Of a DNA stretch of 8,044 nucleotides, positions 6,468-8,044 are shown piece by piece. The DNA comes from Verrucomicrobia bacterium UBA2970. Its GTDB lineage: Bacteria; Verrucomicrobiota; Verrucomicrobiia; Limisphaerales; AAA164-E04. The stretch spans positions 1-8,044 of the forward strand of contig DEAY01000026.1 in assembly GCA_002348345.1 (NCBI GenBank), read 5' to 3'. Every line of letters begins with the position of its first letter. Position 1 is the first letter of the stretch. The translations under genes and the position numbers were made by a program. The notes under the pieces were generated by a model that was not told the origin of the DNA, ran no database searches, and was given only the letters and a program-made list of their open reading frames with translations.

Positions 6468-7604
6468 TTAGTCTTCCTCGGCCTGTTCGTCCGTAGTCAC
6501 CTTAGGCTCGCGATTCAACATCAATCGCAGTTGCTGCGGTGCCTTTCCAGAGGCGGCCGGCAGGAACCATTTGTCGTCAACCTTGGACAGCACGTCGGAC
6601 ATGGTCTCCACAAGGAGCCGTTCCTCGAAGAGCTTTGGATTCTTTTGGTAATGTGACAACTGGTCACTGAAGAACCGGGCATCGGCACGAACGGCCTGGA
6701 CCAACATGTTACTCCGGGTCATTCCATCGCTGATCACGGCCTGAGCTTCGCCGACGGCTTTACGGGTCAACTCCAACGCTTCACCCTCTGCCTTGTTTCG
6801 CGTCTGACTCAGAACCTGCTCAGCCTCCAAAACCCGGTCAAACGCCTCCTTGACGTACATCGGCGGAATCGTTTGCACTTCAATCGGCTCAAGTTCGATC
6901 CCGAGATTGGCCCCCTCGATCGTTTGAAGGAAGCGCAACCTGACGGCGTCACGAAATCCCATCTTGTCCTTGTACAACGCCGCATCGGCCGAGAATCGAG
7001 TCCCGGCGTAAAGAACGGCATTGTTCAATGCATTTTCCAGAATATTTGTCACATCCAGATAATTGAAGGTGTAACGGATGGGATCCGAAATTCGATACTT
7101 GGCGATCGCCCGTGCATGGATGATATTGCCATCCGAGGTCAAGGCATACCCGTCCACCCCTGGCTGGAGCTGCGAACGGGGCTCCGGTAAAGCCCCCGAA
7201 ATCTCCATGTCCGGCGTCACCTGATACCAGCAATTCGTCGCATCGATGGTCCTACTTTCCCCGATGGGGATTCGAACAATCTCGTCCACCGGGTATGGGA
7301 AGGACCAGTGAAGCCCTTGCGAGAGAATCTGATCTGAACCACTTCCGACCGGTTTCCCGAAGCGCAATACAACCGCCACCTCGTTCGGGTTGACGGTGAA
7401 GACTCCGGATCCGAAGAAAACCACCACCAAGACGACCATCATCACCTTGACAAACTTGAAACTGCTGGAGAGCGCATCGGCGAGGGCTCTGGTCCCTGCA
7501 TCCTCCATCGGCGCTTCCGGAATCGCTTCCAAATTGGACTCGGCAGGTTGATCCGGAAGTTTTTCCGGAAGATCGGGCAGATCGCTATGTTCCTTGTCAC
7601 TCAT
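6468..7604 (-). CDS. hflK: HflK-like SPFH/band-7 membrane protein (FtsH protease modulator family)
   Basis: This 378-residue protein has an acidic, Pro-rich cytoplasmic N-terminus (about 1-48), one transmembrane helix (about 50-69) and an SPFH domain starting VNPNEVAVVLRFGKP (71-85). A helical coiled-coil region follows (about 250-310), then an HflK-type C-terminus with RFF...YQKNP...RLLVETMSDVLS (310-340), matching the pattern of HflK in E. coli. Known HflK assembles with HflC into a large membrane-bound vault around FtsH and limits its proteolysis; no ftsH is visible here. The start is taken at ATG 7604, because a GAGGG Shine-Dalgarno (7613-7617) sits 8 bases upstream. The in-frame GTG at 7610 would place that site too close. 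Two oddities: a segment at about 121-155, between the first SPFH strands and TSDGN, looks about 20 residues longer than in E. coli HflK and includes Cys125-Trp126; and the gene follows its HflC-like partner, the reverse of the E. coli order. The P-type ATPase gene starts 30 bases downstream. SPFH membership is very sure; whether it controls FtsH here is inference. Confidence 0.9.
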   Translation of the reverse strand: MSDKEHSDLPDLPEKLPDQPAESNLEAIPEAPMEDAGTRALADALSSSFKFVKVMMVVLVVVFFGSGVFTVNPNEVAVVLRFGKPVGSGSDQILSQGLHWSFPYPVDEIVRIPIGESRTIDATNCWYQVTPDMEISGALPEPRSQLQPGVDGYALTSDGNIIHARAIAKYRISDPIRYTFNYLDVTNILENALNNAVLYAGTRFSADAALYKDKMGFRDAVRLRFLQTIEGANLGIELEPIEVQTIPPMYVKEAFDRVLEAEQVLSQTRNKAEGEALELTRKAVGEAQAVISDGMTRSNMLVQAVRADARFFSDQLSHYQKNPKLFEERLLVETMSDVLSKVDDKWFLPAASGKAPQQLRLMLNREPKVTTDEQAEED

Positions 7605-7612
7605 GACCACTT

Positions 7613-7617
7613 CCCTC
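7613..7617 (-). promoter_or_regulatory. Ribosome binding site deciding the HflK-like start
   Basis: GAGGG on the minus strand lies 8 bases before the ATG at 7604 and only 2 bases before the alternative GTG at 7610. The spacing favours the ATG. Confidence 0.7.
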
Positions 7618-7630
7618 TTCGTTTCCTTCC

Positions 7631-8044
7631 CTATTCCTGCTCCGGCGCCCCGTCATCCTCCGATCCGAGTTCAATCGTGGGTGGCGGGAGTTCCCCGGAC
7701 AATCCTTCCGGAGCTTCCTGCGGGATTTGATCGCTCACTCGCTCGACCAATTCATCGAGCATCTCGTTCAGCTCCGTTCCCTGGCTCATTCGCTGTTTTT
7801 CCACGACCGAGGCCAAATCAGCCAGTTGGCTCCCCAATCGACCATCCAACCGCTCGGCAAAACGGGCCAACATCGGCTCAACCGCCTTGGCGAGCAGTTT
7901 CTCCTCCTGGTCCGAATCCTTGGTCGGCATCGCCGCCCGACTCCCTGAATCACCAAGACCACGCAAAAGATTGAATGGCTTGGTATTGGGATCAAGGATG
8001 AGGGTCGTTTTTTCCGCCGTCGCTGCTTTCAGCGCCTTGAGTTG
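7631..8044 (-). CDS. HflC-like SPFH/band-7 family protein, C-terminal part only (5' end outside window)
   Basis: The reading frame is open from the right edge to a TAG at 7631-7633, giving 137 visible residues; the N-terminal membrane anchor and SPFH core lie outside the window. The first visible stretch, an Ala/Lys-rich helix followed by TTLILDPNTKPFNLL, resembles the end of HflC proteins, where a coiled-coil helix leads to a 'LxLxPxSxFFxYL'-type segment. HflC and HflK together form a membrane complex that modulates the FtsH protease in known bacteria. Beyond this point, about 100 further residues form a charged, probably helical region (EEKLLAKAVEPMLARF and later helices) and then an acidic, proline-rich tail ending GAPEQE. 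Ordinary HflC proteins lack such an extension. An internal TTG or ATG could be read as a start (7966, 7930), but the frame continues upstream with family-like sequence, so the gene is cut by the window and does not start here. It lies 26 bases upstream of the HflK-like gene on the same strand. The SPFH family call is fairly sure; the HflC subtype rests on a short stretch. Confidence 0.7.
   Translation of the reverse strand, partial: QLKALKAATAEKTTLILDPNTKPFNLLRGLGDSGSRAAMPTKDSDQEEKLLAKAVEPMLARFAERLDGRLGSQLADLASVVEKQRMSQGTELNEMLDELVERVSDQIPQEAPEGLSGELPPPTIELGSEDDGAPEQE

Noticed and set aside
7630..7966. Separate small gene starting at TTG 7966 or ATG 7930
   Set aside because: The same frame is open to the right edge and the upstream residues match an SPFH C-terminus, so this is the end of a larger gene cut by the window.

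Overview
The window is bacterial and reads as one long polycistronic unit on the minus strand. Five complete genes and one 5'-truncated gene lie head to tail, with gaps of 26, 30, 40 and 8 bases and a final 1-base overlap. Moderately high GC, ATG starts with Shine-Dalgarno sequences, and proteins with acidic, proline-rich tails suggest a Gram-negative-type genome. The mix of genes looks like the Planctomycetota/Verrucomicrobiota (PVC) group, but this is an impression from protein style. No marker gene in the window proves it.

In transcription order (right to left) the window holds: (1) the C-terminal part of an SPFH/HflC-like membrane protein with an unusual extension of about 100 residues (7631-8044, runs off the right edge); (2) a complete HflK-like SPFH protein (6468-7604); (3) a heavy-metal P1B-type ATPase with a His/Cys-rich N-terminus (4428-6437); (4) an ABC exporter ATPase with a disordered tail of about 110 residues (3158-4387); (5) its likely ABC-2-like permease, with a very large extracytoplasmic domain (1773-3149); (6) a membrane-anchored, helix-rich protein of unknown function, translationally coupled to the permease (223-1773). 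The last 222 bases (1-222) contain no gene I can support, but they hold an unusual cluster of short perfect inverted repeats.

Functionally, the SPFH pair would form an HflKC-like membrane assembly, which in known systems controls the FtsH protease. The P-type ATPase would move a transition-metal ion. The ABC ATPase and permease would form an exporter or mechanotransmission-type complex whose periplasmic part may work with the coupled anchored protein. The tight packing of all six suggests one membrane-maintenance or envelope-stress module. That link is inference, and the combination and the unknown protein are the most interesting aspects. I see no internal promoter and no convincing intrinsic terminator, so the unit probably starts beyond the right edge.
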